Notes under the pieces: generated by a model
What the model saw: only the letters and a program-made list of their open reading frames with translations
The model's database searches: none
Told to the model about the DNA's origin: nothing
Source: Candidatus Micrarchaeia archaeon
Lineage (GTDB): Archaea > Micrarchaeota > Micrarchaeia > Anstonellales > JAHKLY01
Assembly (NCBI GenBank): GCA_041653315.1
Contig: JBAZFO010000010.1
Coordinates: 1 to 39,572, forward strand
Length of the DNA: 39,572 bases
Direction: 5' to 3'
Program-made: the position numbers and the translations under genes
In this document: positions 15,690-24,230 of the stretch, piece by piece
Layout: each line of letters opens with the position of its first letter
Numbering within the stretch: position 1 is the first letter of the stretch

Positions 15690-16343
15690 ATGAGAAAGGT
15701 ACATATGAAAAATTTACAACATCAACAAGAAGGAATTTCCGAATTACTTAGAGTTTCAAATGTGTTTGAAAGAATTAAATTATTTGATTCTTCAATCTTA
15801 GAAACTGATTTAAAACCAAAGGGAAAAGTAATTATTTCAGATTTATGGTTTTTTAACTTTAATAAAAGAAGATTATATAAAAAAGAATTAAAAATTCACC
15901 AAACTATTGATTTTCCAAGTGTAGGTAATAAAATTATAAACCAATTTTTTTCTGAAATTGATAGTATGTATTTACTTCATAATAAAGATAAAATATATCA
16001 AAACAATGATACGTTTTATATTCCTTCAAAAGGTGAAAAAGCTATTTTATTTTTAATTTTAAAATATCCAAATATTTGGGAAAATTCAAAACAGATTTTA
16101 AAGAGCTTATTACAAAAAAAAGATATTGATTTTAATAATTATTCGGAAGAACAAATTGCATCTGCGTTAATTATTATTAATATATTATCTTTTGGATTAT
16201 CTGGTATTTCATCTAATATTAATTTGAAAATGGAGATGAATAATAGATTGATAGATTCTAAAAAATATAATGAAACTCTTAGATTTTTATATTTATATCA
16301 ATCTAATATTTTAGAAGATTTTGTTGAATATATAAAACCATAA
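15690..16343 (+). CDS. Uncharacterised protein, probably co-transcribed with the kinase-like gene
   Basis: This 217-aa protein has no recognised family. It is mostly predicted helical, with one hydrophobic stretch near residues 159-178 (IASALIIINILSFGLSGISS) that may be a membrane helix or a buried core. It starts 13 bases after the 844-aa gene stop. ATG 15705 is an alternative start closer to an AAAGGTA ribosome-binding site and would remove five residues. The spacing suggests a functional pair with the upstream gene, for example a partner or substrate, but nothing in the sequence names a role. Confidence 0.55.
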   Translation: MRKVHMKNLQHQQEGISELLRVSNVFERIKLFDSSILETDLKPKGKVIISDLWFFNFNKRRLYKKELKIHQTIDFPSVGNKIINQFFSEIDSMYLLHNKDKIYQNNDTFYIPSKGEKAILFLILKYPNIWENSKQILKSLLQKKDIDFNNYSEEQIASALIIINILSFGLSGISSNINLKMEMNNRLIDSKKYNETLRFLYLYQSNILEDFVEYIKP

Positions 16344-16379
16344 CGCTACATTTTTATTCCTTAGCTTCGTGTTATTCAT

Positions 16380-17735
16380 ATGGCAGATGCTAAAATCAAC
16401 AGTGTTCTTAATAAAGCGCTTAAAAATATAATACCTTCAAAGAGCGAAACAGATAAAGACAAAAAAATATTAGAAGAGGTTTTTGATTTATTAAAAAGCG
16501 CGACTCCTTCGTATGTTAAAGTGGTATTAGTAGGAAGTGTAGCTAAAGAAACTCAATTAAAAAACAAAAAAGATTTTGATGTTTTTCTATTATTTCCTAA
16601 GAGATATACAAAAGATAAATTAGAAAAAGTGGGATTAAAAAGTGCAAAAAAAGCTTTTTCAAAATATCCTTGTAAAAAAGCATATGCTGAACACCCATAT
16701 TTAAAAGTAGAGTATAAAGGATATGATATTGATGTTGTTCCTGCTTATAATATTAGTGATATAAAAGATAAAGGAACAGCAGTTGATAGGTCTCCTTTAC
16801 ATTCTGAGTATATAAATTCTCACCTAAGCAATAAACAAAAAAATGAAGTTAGATTATTAAAACAATTTATGAAAAGTCAAAATATATATGGTGCAGAAAT
16901 AAGAATTGAAGGTTTTTCAGGATATTTATGTGAATTATTAATAGTTAAATATAGTTCATTTTTTGATCTTATAAAAAACGCTTCTAATTGGGAAATACCT
17001 ATGATTATAGATATTGAAAATTATTATAAAAATAATTTAATAGAAATGTTTCCAAATGTACCTATGATTGTTATTGATCCAGTAGATAAAGATAGAAATG
17101 TTGCAGCAGTAGTTTCTTCTACTTCTTTAAGTGTTTTTATATTTTCCTGTAGACAATTTCTTAAAAATCCAAATATTAATTTTTTCTTAAGAAAAACAAA
17201 AAATATTTCAAATGGTCAGTTAAAAAAAATAATTGAAAATAGACAAACAGATATTTTAGTAATTAGTTTTAAAGCACCAGATTTAGTTGAAGATACATTA
17301 TGGCCGCAATTAAGAAAAACAGCAGTTGCTTTAAAAAATTATTTTAGAAAACAGGGTTTTGAGAAGTTTGGTTATTATTATTGGTCTGATGAAAAAGAAT
17401 GTATAATTATGTTTGAATTTTTAATTTCAAAATTACCTGGTGTTGTGAAATATATTGGTCCAAAAATAACACAAGAAAAACATGTTGAAAGTTTTATAAA
17501 TTCCCATAAAAAAGCTTTGGATATTCATATTGAGCATGATTATATCTGTGCTGTTGAAAAAAGAAAGGTAAGTGATATTAAACAAGCATTTAAACAAGCA
17601 TTAAAAGCTAAAATTGGAATTCCAAAAGTATTTTTACCAATAATTAAAAAATCAAAATTATTATCAAAGAATTATTTAATTAAAAAAGAATATAAACAAA
17701 TAGCAATAGAGTATTTTACAAGGACAATTAGATAA
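16380..17735 (+). CDS. cca: CCA-adding tRNA nucleotidyltransferase, archaeal class I
   Basis: This 451-aa enzyme adds or repairs the 3'-CCA of tRNAs without a nucleic-acid template. The nucleotidyltransferase signature VGSVAKETQLKNKKDFDVF holds the two metal-binding Asp (D65, D67), and the third is in YDIDVVPAY (D118). The tail and central domains match archaeal Cca in layout, and the length is normal (about 430-460 aa). It is needed here because the tRNA-Asp gene in this window does not encode CCA. The ATG at 16380 has no ribosome-binding site and may be leaderless. Confidence 0.95.
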   Translation: MADAKINSVLNKALKNIIPSKSETDKDKKILEEVFDLLKSATPSYVKVVLVGSVAKETQLKNKKDFDVFLLFPKRYTKDKLEKVGLKSAKKAFSKYPCKKAYAEHPYLKVEYKGYDIDVVPAYNISDIKDKGTAVDRSPLHSEYINSHLSNKQKNEVRLLKQFMKSQNIYGAEIRIEGFSGYLCELLIVKYSSFFDLIKNASNWEIPMIIDIENYYKNNLIEMFPNVPMIVIDPVDKDRNVAAVVSSTSLSVFIFSCRQFLKNPNINFFLRKTKNISNGQLKKIIENRQTDILVISFKAPDLVEDTLWPQLRKTAVALKNYFRKQGFEKFGYYYWSDEKECIIMFEFLISKLPGVVKYIGPKITQEKHVESFINSHKKALDIHIEHDYICAVEKRKVSDIKQAFKQALKAKIGIPKVFLPIIKKSKLLSKNYLIKKEYKQIAIEYFTRTIR

Positions 17736-17788
17736 TTTATTTTATTTCAACTTATGGTTTTATAAGGTTTTTTTATTATAAGTTAAGT

Positions 17789-19216
17789 ATGCGAATTAAC
17801 TTAGATAGGAAATCTAAAATTTTAAGATATAATAAAAGAATTATTAATCCAATAATTAAAAATAATTTAGGAAAAAAGAATTCTGAAATAGCAGAAGAGA
17901 TAAATAATATAGAAAAAATTAGAGAAGAGTTAAGTGGAAGAGAAATAACAGATTTTGATATAAAATATTATTTAGAAAATACTTTTTTTGAAGAGTATCC
18001 AGATCTTAAAGAAACTCATAAAAACAAAAAGATAAAATCAAAATACGTATATAATTGGATGGATAAATTTGATTTTATTATTAATATGATTGAAACGCAT
18101 TTAGATTGGGATGCAAAACAATATACTGATGAATTAAACAGAAATTTTCCTAAGGAATTACATAAAGCAAAAGTAGAAGGTATGAAGGATTTTTTAACAA
18201 GAGTAGTTTATAAAAAAAGAGAAGACCTACTTAAAAAAAGAGAGGAAGCAGTAAAAGTTAGAAGAGGGAGTTATAATTTTAAAGGCAAAGAAGATAGATT
18301 GCTTGAAATTTTTAAAAAAAATATAGATAGAAAATGGAGAGAATTAGCTAAAATTGTTAATAAAGAATTTCCTGATGAATTTATTAAAATTACTGGGAGA
18401 AAATTGCAGGATTATTTTGTTATAAAAGTTTTCCCAGATTATCCAAAACTTAGGGAAGATCATGTTAGACTTACTAGTTTAAGACATGGTTATATTTGGA
18501 CAGAAGAAAAAATTAAATATCTTAAAGAACTTTTAAGAATTGAACCTAAATTATCACGTGATGAAATAATTAAAAAAATGAACCAAGAATTTAAAGAAGT
18601 AAAGGGATTGACTAGAAGATCTTTAGCAAATGGATTAGGACCGCATGTTTATAGAGAAGTTAAAAAAGAAAAAGGAAGAATTATTTGTGTATTTAATAGA
18701 AAACCATTGAAAAGAAATATTGAATGGGAAGGAGAAATTAAACAAAGAGTTGCGGAACTGTTAGAAATAAGCCCAAAAATAAAAAAACAAAAAATAAATA
18801 ATTTAGATGAACTTTTAAAAGAATTAAAAGAGGAATTCCCAGAATTTGAATATAATCTCACATATTCAAAAATTTATAATTATATCGTGAGAAAGTTTCC
18901 AGAGCATTTAGATAGATTAAAAATACAATTTGAATTAAGGAAGGAATATGTTGATTTTTGGTTTTCTAAAGTTGTTGAGAATCAAAAAATCACTGTTAAT
19001 GAAATTTTAGATCTTACAAAACAAAAATTTTCAAGCCCTTATTGTCAAAAATTACCTTCAAAAGATGCAATGGAACGTTATTTAAGAATTATAAAAAGAA
19101 ACGTTTCTATTCCTGAAAATATAGAAGAAAAAAGAAAAATTCTAGAAGATCTAACAAAAAACAAATTAAAAAGCAGAAAGGCCAAAAAAGAGGCCTTTGA
19201 TATATGCGTGGTTTAA
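17789..19216 (+). CDS. Protein of tandem degenerate helix-turn-helix-like repeats
   Basis: This 475-aa protein is very basic and charged and was not recognised by family. About six units of 65-85 residues can be traced. Each has a helix, an L/I-rich helix-turn-helix core (for example LSRDEIIKKMNQEFK, KWRELAKIVNKEFPDE) and an ending with aromatic-Pro and basic residues (EEYPDLKETHKN, KVFPDYPKLREDH, RKFPEHLDRLK). One unit starts YIWTEEKIKYLKELL, like the W/T-E-E start of Myb/SANT domains. The likely role is nucleic-acid binding, perhaps chromatin-like or regulatory, by inference. A TATA-like TTTTATAAGG centred about 27 bases upstream suggests a leaderless mRNA. Two RNA hairpins flank its stop codon. 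Confidence 0.6.
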   Translation: MRINLDRKSKILRYNKRIINPIIKNNLGKKNSEIAEEINNIEKIREELSGREITDFDIKYYLENTFFEEYPDLKETHKNKKIKSKYVYNWMDKFDFIINMIETHLDWDAKQYTDELNRNFPKELHKAKVEGMKDFLTRVVYKKREDLLKKREEAVKVRRGSYNFKGKEDRLLEIFKKNIDRKWRELAKIVNKEFPDEFIKITGRKLQDYFVIKVFPDYPKLREDHVRLTSLRHGYIWTEEKIKYLKELLRIEPKLSRDEIIKKMNQEFKEVKGLTRRSLANGLGPHVYREVKKEKGRIICVFNRKPLKRNIEWEGEIKQRVAELLEISPKIKKQKINNLDELLKELKEEFPEFEYNLTYSKIYNYIVRKFPEHLDRLKIQFELRKEYVDFWFSKVVENQKITVNEILDLTKQKFSSPYCQKLPSKDAMERYLRIIKRNVSIPENIEEKRKILEDLTKNKLKSRKAKKEAFDICVV

Positions 19217-19238
19217 AGGTAGGAGGCGCTTTAACCGC
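19177..19238 (+). other. Two hairpins around the stop codon of the HTH-repeat gene
   Basis: AAAGGCC (19177-19183) pairs with GGCCTTT (19192-19198) across an A-rich 8-base loop. GGTTTAAAG (19210-19218) pairs with CTTTAACC (19229-19236) with one bulged T around a loop GTAGGAGGCG. The second hairpin contains the TAA stop. No T-run follows, so a simple intrinsic terminator is doubtful. Confidence 0.3.
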
Positions 19239-19243
19239 AACAA

Positions 19244-19453
19244 CTAGAAAGCAATATGATCTATTTCAATAATCTCAGAACTATCTTCATCTAATTCTAC
19301 AAACACCCTTTCTAATGAATTTTCATCCATTTCAGTGATTAGTACTGCTTCTTCTCCAAAAATATCTATTTTTGTTGATAATCTTAATTTTTCAAGTTTA
19401 TCTATTATATAAATAAGTTCTTCAAATCCCATTCCGTTTACATTCATTCTCAT
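19244..19453 (-). CDS. Small uncharacterised acidic protein
   Basis: This 69-aa protein has no recognised family. It is acidic, with an amphipathic helix (MGFEELIYIIDKLEKLRL) followed by alternating beta-strand-like segments (KIDIFGEEAVLITEM, RVFVELDEDSSEIIEID), compatible with a compact alpha-beta fold. The start is well supported by GGGGTGATTAAATG, the same GGTGATTAA(T)ATG arrangement seen before the PRPP synthetase-like gene next to it. It lies 103 bases beyond the end of that gene on the same strand and may be read with it. It converges on the HTH-repeat gene with a 27-base gap. Confidence 0.55.
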   Translation of the reverse strand: MRMNVNGMGFEELIYIIDKLEKLRLSTKIDIFGEEAVLITEMDENSLERVFVELDEDSSEIIEIDHIAF

Positions 19454-19556
19454 TTAATCACCCCAGTTGAGTTCTATAAGAAATAGCGAAAATAAAGCTT
19501 TTAAATAAGGCCAAAGAGAGTACTTTTCCGGTCAAAAACGTCTGAAAAAGTAAAGA

Positions 19557-20813
19557 TTATGCTTCAAAACTATATACATCTTTCAAAGAATATCCAAAAT
19601 GTAGATTATAAATTGCCTTTGCTATCATACCTGCTATACTTACTTCGTGTATAAAAGGATAATTTTCATAAAATTCTGGGGTTCTGCATATAGAATCAGT
19701 TATTATTAATTCATGCAATAACCCTTCTTTATATAAATTACTTAATCTTTCTAAAGCAGGAGGACTAAAAACAGGGTGAGTTGTTATTACTACAACTTTT
19801 TTTAAGTTTGGATTTAATTTTTTATATGCTTTTATAACTTCACATAATGTTCCTGCTGTATCTATCATATCATCTCTTATTAATAATTTGTCGCGTATTT
19901 CATTGCAAATTATTTGTGTTTTCAGTATTTTATTTGGCATGAATGGATCTCTTAATTTTATAGTTAATCCCATAGGAATTCTTGGTCTTCCATCTATTAT
20001 TAATTTATTTGCTGTTATGTCTGTTTCTTGCGCTGCACCAGTATCTGGGGCGAGAATAATAAATTCATCTAAGTAATTAGGATTTAATTCTTTGAATTTT
20101 TCTAATAAAATTCTAGTTGGGAAAACATTATCTATTGTTACTTCTTTTCCAAATCCCACAATTGCTTGATTATGCAATTGAAATGCAAGAATTTTATTAG
20201 TTGCTCCTGCGTTTTCGTATCCTCGTATATGGTCTTTTGCATGCAATCCTTCTCTTGTTTGTCTTTTATCCTGTCTTTGGTCCCCTAAACAGGGTTCTAT
20301 TAAACTAATATACCTTGGTGGTGCGTTTTTTAAAGCAGAAAGAATATAATCTGTAATTATAGTATTATGCGCTGGTGAATATTCTTTTTTGATAAATGCT
20401 TGAATTGTTTTTTCGTCAATATCTAAAGGAGAATTATAATTTTTTCTTTTTCCATTTAAATTATATATATAAATAAGTTCTCTCATTATTTCTAAAGAAG
20501 TTATTTCTGGATTATAAACTTGTGATAAAATAAAAGCATCAGTATCTCTAACTGATTCACCTTCAACTATCTTAAATTCTCCATTCGCAAAATAAACTAC
20601 TTCAATTGGTGAAAGACATACTTCTTTTTTTCCATTTCGCTGTTCTTTATTTAATTCCCATAGTTCTTCAATATTTCTTTTTTCTAATTCTCTATTTTCA
20701 TTTTTTACTTCGTTATATCTGGTTTCTAATAAGGTATTTATTTCATTAATAACTTTTTTTCCAATAAAATAAGCAGCAGGTGAAGCTACAATAACTAATC
20801 TTGAATTTGTCAT
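19557..20813 (-). CDS. prs: Ribose-phosphate pyrophosphokinase-like protein, long form
   Basis: This 418-aa protein carries the PRPP synthetase landmarks in order: FANGEFKIVEGESVRDTDAF, QRQDKRQTREGLHAK (179-193), FQLHNQAIVGF, ILAPDTGAAQE and the PRPP-binding loop RDDMIDTAGTL (313-323). Prs makes PRPP from ribose-5-phosphate and ATP for nucleotide, His and Trp synthesis. The usual length is about 290-320 residues. Here extra segments lie near residues 28-66 (charged helix) and 116-152, so this may be a divergent subfamily. The canonical ARQDRK is QRQDKRQ, with the basic residues kept. I chose ATG 20813 because GGTGATTAAT directly precedes it. An ATG at 20834 would place that site inside the gene. 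Confidence 0.82.
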   Translation of the reverse strand: MTNSRLVIVASPAAYFIGKKVINEINTLLETRYNEVKNENRELEKRNIEELWELNKEQRNGKKEVCLSPIEVVYFANGEFKIVEGESVRDTDAFILSQVYNPEITSLEIMRELIYIYNLNGKRKNYNSPLDIDEKTIQAFIKKEYSPAHNTIITDYILSALKNAPPRYISLIEPCLGDQRQDKRQTREGLHAKDHIRGYENAGATNKILAFQLHNQAIVGFGKEVTIDNVFPTRILLEKFKELNPNYLDEFIILAPDTGAAQETDITANKLIIDGRPRIPMGLTIKLRDPFMPNKILKTQIICNEIRDKLLIRDDMIDTAGTLCEVIKAYKKLNPNLKKVVVITTHPVFSPPALERLSNLYKEGLLHELIITDSICRTPEFYENYPFIHEVSIAGMIAKAIYNLHFGYSLKDVYSFEA

Positions 20814-20926
20814 ATTAATCACCAACACACGCATGTATTATTAGCTACAAAAAGTTATTAAATATTTGTTTTTGATCTTTTTAAATATTAAGAAATTATT
20901 TAAAATTATTTATTCTATAAATATAT

Positions 20927-23050
20927 ATGGCCACATATGTGGAACAGTATGTTTCAAATGAAATTAACAAACAAGATACTTTATCAACTAAACTTTCTGA
21001 ATTAAATATCTCAAAAAATGGAGAGTTAGATTTATCCTTATTTTTTATGTACTATAAAGTAGAACCAATAATATATAATTCAAAATTATCTGAGCAAGAA
21101 GTTGTAAATTATTTGCAAAATATTGATTTAAATAAGGTTAAACAAATTAATGGAAAATACAGCCAATATTTAGGCCAAGACTTAAATAAATTAAAATTTA
21201 CTAAGGAAGAAAAAGAAGAATTTTTATTATGTTTAGCATATCAGGAGATTTATGGAATATCAAATAATGATGAATATATTATCTATTTGGATCCTGATTA
21301 TTTATATAATAAAAAATTACAATTAGTTTCAAAATCAAAAAAAGATACAATCAAAAATGTAAAACACAATATGGAAAATGTAAAATATACTGAATATAAT
21401 TTATCTTCTTATTATCATGAGATGGATGAGATACTTAATAAAGTTAAGAATATGGATATTCTTGATTTTTCAGACAAAGTGTATACTTTTGAAGATAAAC
21501 AGGTAATTATTCCTTCTCCTTTACAATATATTAATGCAGCAACCTTAGTGGGGATAAGTTGTCAAGAAACATGTCCAAGAGGAACTAAAACAATTGTTCT
21601 GCCAAAAAATCCAGACGAATTAATAATAAAGGGAAAAAATAGAAAAACTGAAAAAAGAATACCAACTGATTTGGTTAGGGCAAAAATGTTTGAATTAATG
21701 CTGTCTGCGGGATATAATCCGTTTACTTGTTTTGCAATAAACGATACAAAAGTTAGTTTTGGACATACACAAGCAATTGAAGATACATATGCAGGTTTAA
21801 TTTATCCAAATGGAAAATCAGTTGATTTTACTAAATTAAATAAAAATTCAATATCTAAATTCTTTGATTTTTTTGATAGAAATAATTTTTTAAAATTATC
21901 AAATAAAGAAAAAGAGTATCTTCAATTGCCTAATAAATTTGAAAAATGTATTAATTCAAAAGATCAAATATTATTTAGTTATTATCTAGCTTTATATAAT
22001 TTTACAAGATTTATGAAAACATACATGTCTCAGGATTTAATGACTGAACGAACCTTTCTTTTTTTAAATTCTTTTTCAAAAGCTTCAGAAGCAGAAAGAT
22101 TTAGATTTGTTTCAGCAATGACAGCATCTTTGCATCATTTAGGTGAGGGGCAAGCAAAAGAGTTTTTTCAGCGGACTTTAGTTTTCTTTTTAAAGAAAAG
22201 AGAAGAGAATATTGATTTTGATACTAAATTAAAAAATGTAAATCTTGATGATATAACAAAAGAATTTATAAATCAATTAAGAAGAGGAGCAGACGAACAT
22301 GCAAAAACTTCCATGAATATTGGTGAAATAGTTTCAAGATGGCAGATTGAAGAAGAATTTGTTGCTTATACCTCTTCATCTGATACTTTATTAAATCTTG
22401 GAATAGGAGAAAAAATTGGAAACTTTTTTAGTAATTTATTTAAACAAAATAAAGATTCAAAAATTGCATTAGAACTAGAAAAACCCCCAGTTGAAATAAC
22501 AGGTGAAGAAAAAGAAGGCATAACTTTTGAATGCACATTAGGGTCTAAAAGAACATTAATAATTCAATCGAATAGAACTAAACATAAAATAAATAATTAT
22601 GATCAAAATGAAACAGTTGAATATTATACATTTTCGTATCCCCAATGGGCAAATCCAAATTATTCACTTGTTCCCGTATTGAAAGAAAAGGATGAGACTA
22701 CTTTAGTAAATGATATTTTACTTTTTAATAATATTGATGACTTAAAAAGTACTGGAGATAAAAATTCAAAAGAGCCTATGAAAAGTGCCCAAGTGTTTTG
22801 GATTCCAATTGATTATATAAAATTTAACGGACCTGAATTGGGTGAAATAATAGTTCCAAATAATAATAAAGAAAAAACAGAAAAAATACTTGAAGAATTT
22901 TGTATAGGTGGCGCTTCAGATGAAAATCTTAGAATGATTCAGTTAACTTCTAATATTTTTAATATGAATGAACCGAATGATAGATTATTAATACCTTATT
23001 CAATTCTAAAATCAAAAATAAGAAACCAAATAGAAGATAATTCAAAATAG
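20927..23050 (+). CDS. Large orphan protein, cytoplasmic by appearance
   Basis: This 707-aa protein has no recognised family, signal peptide or membrane helix. Residues 1-190 are helical and charged. A more conserved-looking centre (about 195-300) contains NAATLVGISCQETCPRG, LMLSAGYNPFTCFAIND and FGHTQAIEDTYAGL. A helical stretch follows (FMKTYMSQDLMTERTFLFL). The C-terminal 180 residues look beta-rich (SKRTLIIQSNRTKHKIN, YYTFSYPQWANPNYSLVPV). The ATG has a TATA-like TTATTTAAAATTA centred about 26 bases upstream and no ribosome-binding site, so it is probably leaderless. It is a single gene on its strand, divergent from the PRPP synthetase-like gene. Confidence 0.55.
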   Translation: MATYVEQYVSNEINKQDTLSTKLSELNISKNGELDLSLFFMYYKVEPIIYNSKLSEQEVVNYLQNIDLNKVKQINGKYSQYLGQDLNKLKFTKEEKEEFLLCLAYQEIYGISNNDEYIIYLDPDYLYNKKLQLVSKSKKDTIKNVKHNMENVKYTEYNLSSYYHEMDEILNKVKNMDILDFSDKVYTFEDKQVIIPSPLQYINAATLVGISCQETCPRGTKTIVLPKNPDELIIKGKNRKTEKRIPTDLVRAKMFELMLSAGYNPFTCFAINDTKVSFGHTQAIEDTYAGLIYPNGKSVDFTKLNKNSISKFFDFFDRNNFLKLSNKEKEYLQLPNKFEKCINSKDQILFSYYLALYNFTRFMKTYMSQDLMTERTFLFLNSFSKASEAERFRFVSAMTASLHHLGEGQAKEFFQRTLVFFLKKREENIDFDTKLKNVNLDDITKEFINQLRRGADEHAKTSMNIGEIVSRWQIEEEFVAYTSSSDTLLNLGIGEKIGNFFSNLFKQNKDSKIALELEKPPVEITGEEKEGITFECTLGSKRTLIIQSNRTKHKINNYDQNETVEYYTFSYPQWANPNYSLVPVLKEKDETTLVNDILLFNNIDDLKSTGDKNSKEPMKSAQVFWIPIDYIKFNGPELGEIIVPNNNKEKTEKILEEFCIGGASDENLRMIQLTSNIFNMNEPNDRLLIPYSILKSKIRNQIEDNSK

Positions 23051-23131
23051 AAATTTAAGGTTTTAAAAAATCTTTGTTCATTTAATTGAACATATGTTTA
23101 ATATATTAATACATAAAAATTCAAAATAAAA

Positions 23132-23788
23132 TTATTTATATTCTCCTTCTTCTACAGATTTTATATTAAACAATTTTCTACTTTTAGTCATAAACCAGCC
23201 CATTGTTGGACCAATAAAAATAGACCAAATCGTTTTTTTATCTGTTTTATAAAAATCTTGTTTTGGATTAAGGCCGCAAGGCAATCTTGGTCTTTTTCTA
23301 TTAATATATTCTTTAATACTTTTACTTCTTTTCCTCTTTTTTGCTTCTTCACCTAATAAAATTAATCCATTTTCTGCACTAGTTCCAAAATTAGTAGTTA
23401 ATTTATAGTTTTCAAATATTTTTGTATCTGTTAAAGCACCTGAATCCCATTCACAGTTATAAATCCAAAAATCAGTCATTATTTTATTATTATTTTCCCA
23501 AAGTATTGTAATATAAAAATCCGCTTGTTTTATTCTATTTCCTTTATAAAACGTTTCTCTAAAAAGGGCTTCAATATGGTTTTGTATTGATTTTGGATCT
23601 GTCCTATTTAATATTTTTTCAACCCCCCCACATGGATAAACAATAATTGGGGTGTTATTTATTTTGAATGTTATTGGTTTATAAAAAGCAGGAGGTTCTT
23701 CAATTTTATTTTTAGCTCTCAAGAAAGAAAAGATTCCGTTTCTTTTTTCTGTTCTATCATTTTTTTGTTTGGGCCTAAATATACTCAT
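23132..23788 (-). CDS. Uncharacterised protein
   Basis: This 218-aa protein has no recognised family. The N-terminus is basic (RPKQKNDRTEKRNG). The middle has beta-strand-like segments around PIIVYPCGGVEKIL and ADFYITILWENNNKIMTDFW. A Lys/Arg cluster lies near residues 150-170 (EEAKKRKRSKSIKEY). The C-terminus has a short hydrophobic patch (IWSIFIGPTMGWFM) that is probably too short for a membrane helix. No ribosome-binding site precedes ATG 23788. A TATA-like CTTTTTAAA lies about 30 bases upstream on the minus strand. Neighbours give no functional hint. Confidence 0.5.
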   Translation of the reverse strand: MSIFRPKQKNDRTEKRNGIFSFLRAKNKIEEPPAFYKPITFKINNTPIIVYPCGGVEKILNRTDPKSIQNHIEALFRETFYKGNRIKQADFYITILWENNNKIMTDFWIYNCEWDSGALTDTKIFENYKLTTNFGTSAENGLILLGEEAKKRKRSKSIKEYINRKRPRLPCGLNPKQDFYKTDKKTIWSIFIGPTMGWFMTKSRKLFNIKSVEEGEYK

Positions 23789-23894
23789 GTTATTTTTTAT
23801 GGTTTTATGGGTTTAAAAAGCTTTTTGTATATATCGTGTGGTAAATCAAATAATAAATTAGATAAAATTATTAAAAAATTAAATAAAAAATATT

Positions 23895-24103
23895 TTAATC
23901 CTTTTTACAGTTTCCAAATTTAGCAACACATTCTGGGTATTTATCCATTTTATCACAAGGACATTTTGTTATAGGATATGGGTGGTAATAAATTGTTCTT
24001 AACATTCTATCTTCAACTTTTAAAGTATAGGGCATTGGTCTTGAGTTTTCTCTCTCTCTCTCAATCTTGGACAATCTTCAGGTATTTTTGTTTTTTGTGG
24101 CAT
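23895..24103 (-). pseudogene. Small Cys-rich gene broken by a (TC)7 frameshift
   Basis: GGTGATTAAT followed by ATG at 24103 opens a frame reading MPQKTKIPEDCPRLRERE, then a dinucleotide tract. In the assembled sequence the tract throws it out of frame and it stops after 27 codons. Shifting by two bases at the tract restores a frame that continues with SRPMPYTLKVEDRMLR and TKCPCDKMDKYPECVAKFG to a stop at 23895. From ATG to stop there are 209 bases, two more than a 68-codon gene needs. The Cys pattern (CPC, C, C) in the downstream part looks like a small metal-binding or disulfide protein. It may be a real frameshift, a sequencing slip, or a phase-variable gene. Confidence 0.5.
24049..24062. 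repeat. (TC)7 dinucleotide tract inside the broken gene
   Basis: Seven uninterrupted TC units (GA on the coding strand) sit exactly where the reading frame is lost. Six units would keep the downstream coding frame open. Confidence 0.85.
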
Positions 24104-24190
24104 ATTAATCACCTAATTACTATATTTTAATACATAGTTAATATAAAACAGTTTTTAATAATATCTTTTTGTGTTTTTTTTATCAAAATA

Positions 24191-24200
24191 TTTATAAATA
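24191..24200 (+). promoter_or_regulatory. TATA box of the toxin-antitoxin pair
   Basis: TTTATAAATA is centred about 26 bases before 24221. That leaves a leader of about ten bases containing GGTGATTAT before ATG 24231 and disfavours the earlier ATG at 24219. Confidence 0.4.
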
Positions 24201-24230
24201 TAAGCGCGTATAACCATTATGGGTGATTAT

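Noticed and set aside
21540..21805. Possible lysozyme/transglycosylase-like site in the 707-aa protein (GISCQETC ... FGHTQAIEDTY)
   Set aside because: The Glu-to-GxxQ spacing is far too long for the SLT family and the protein has no export signal, so the resemblance is probably chance.
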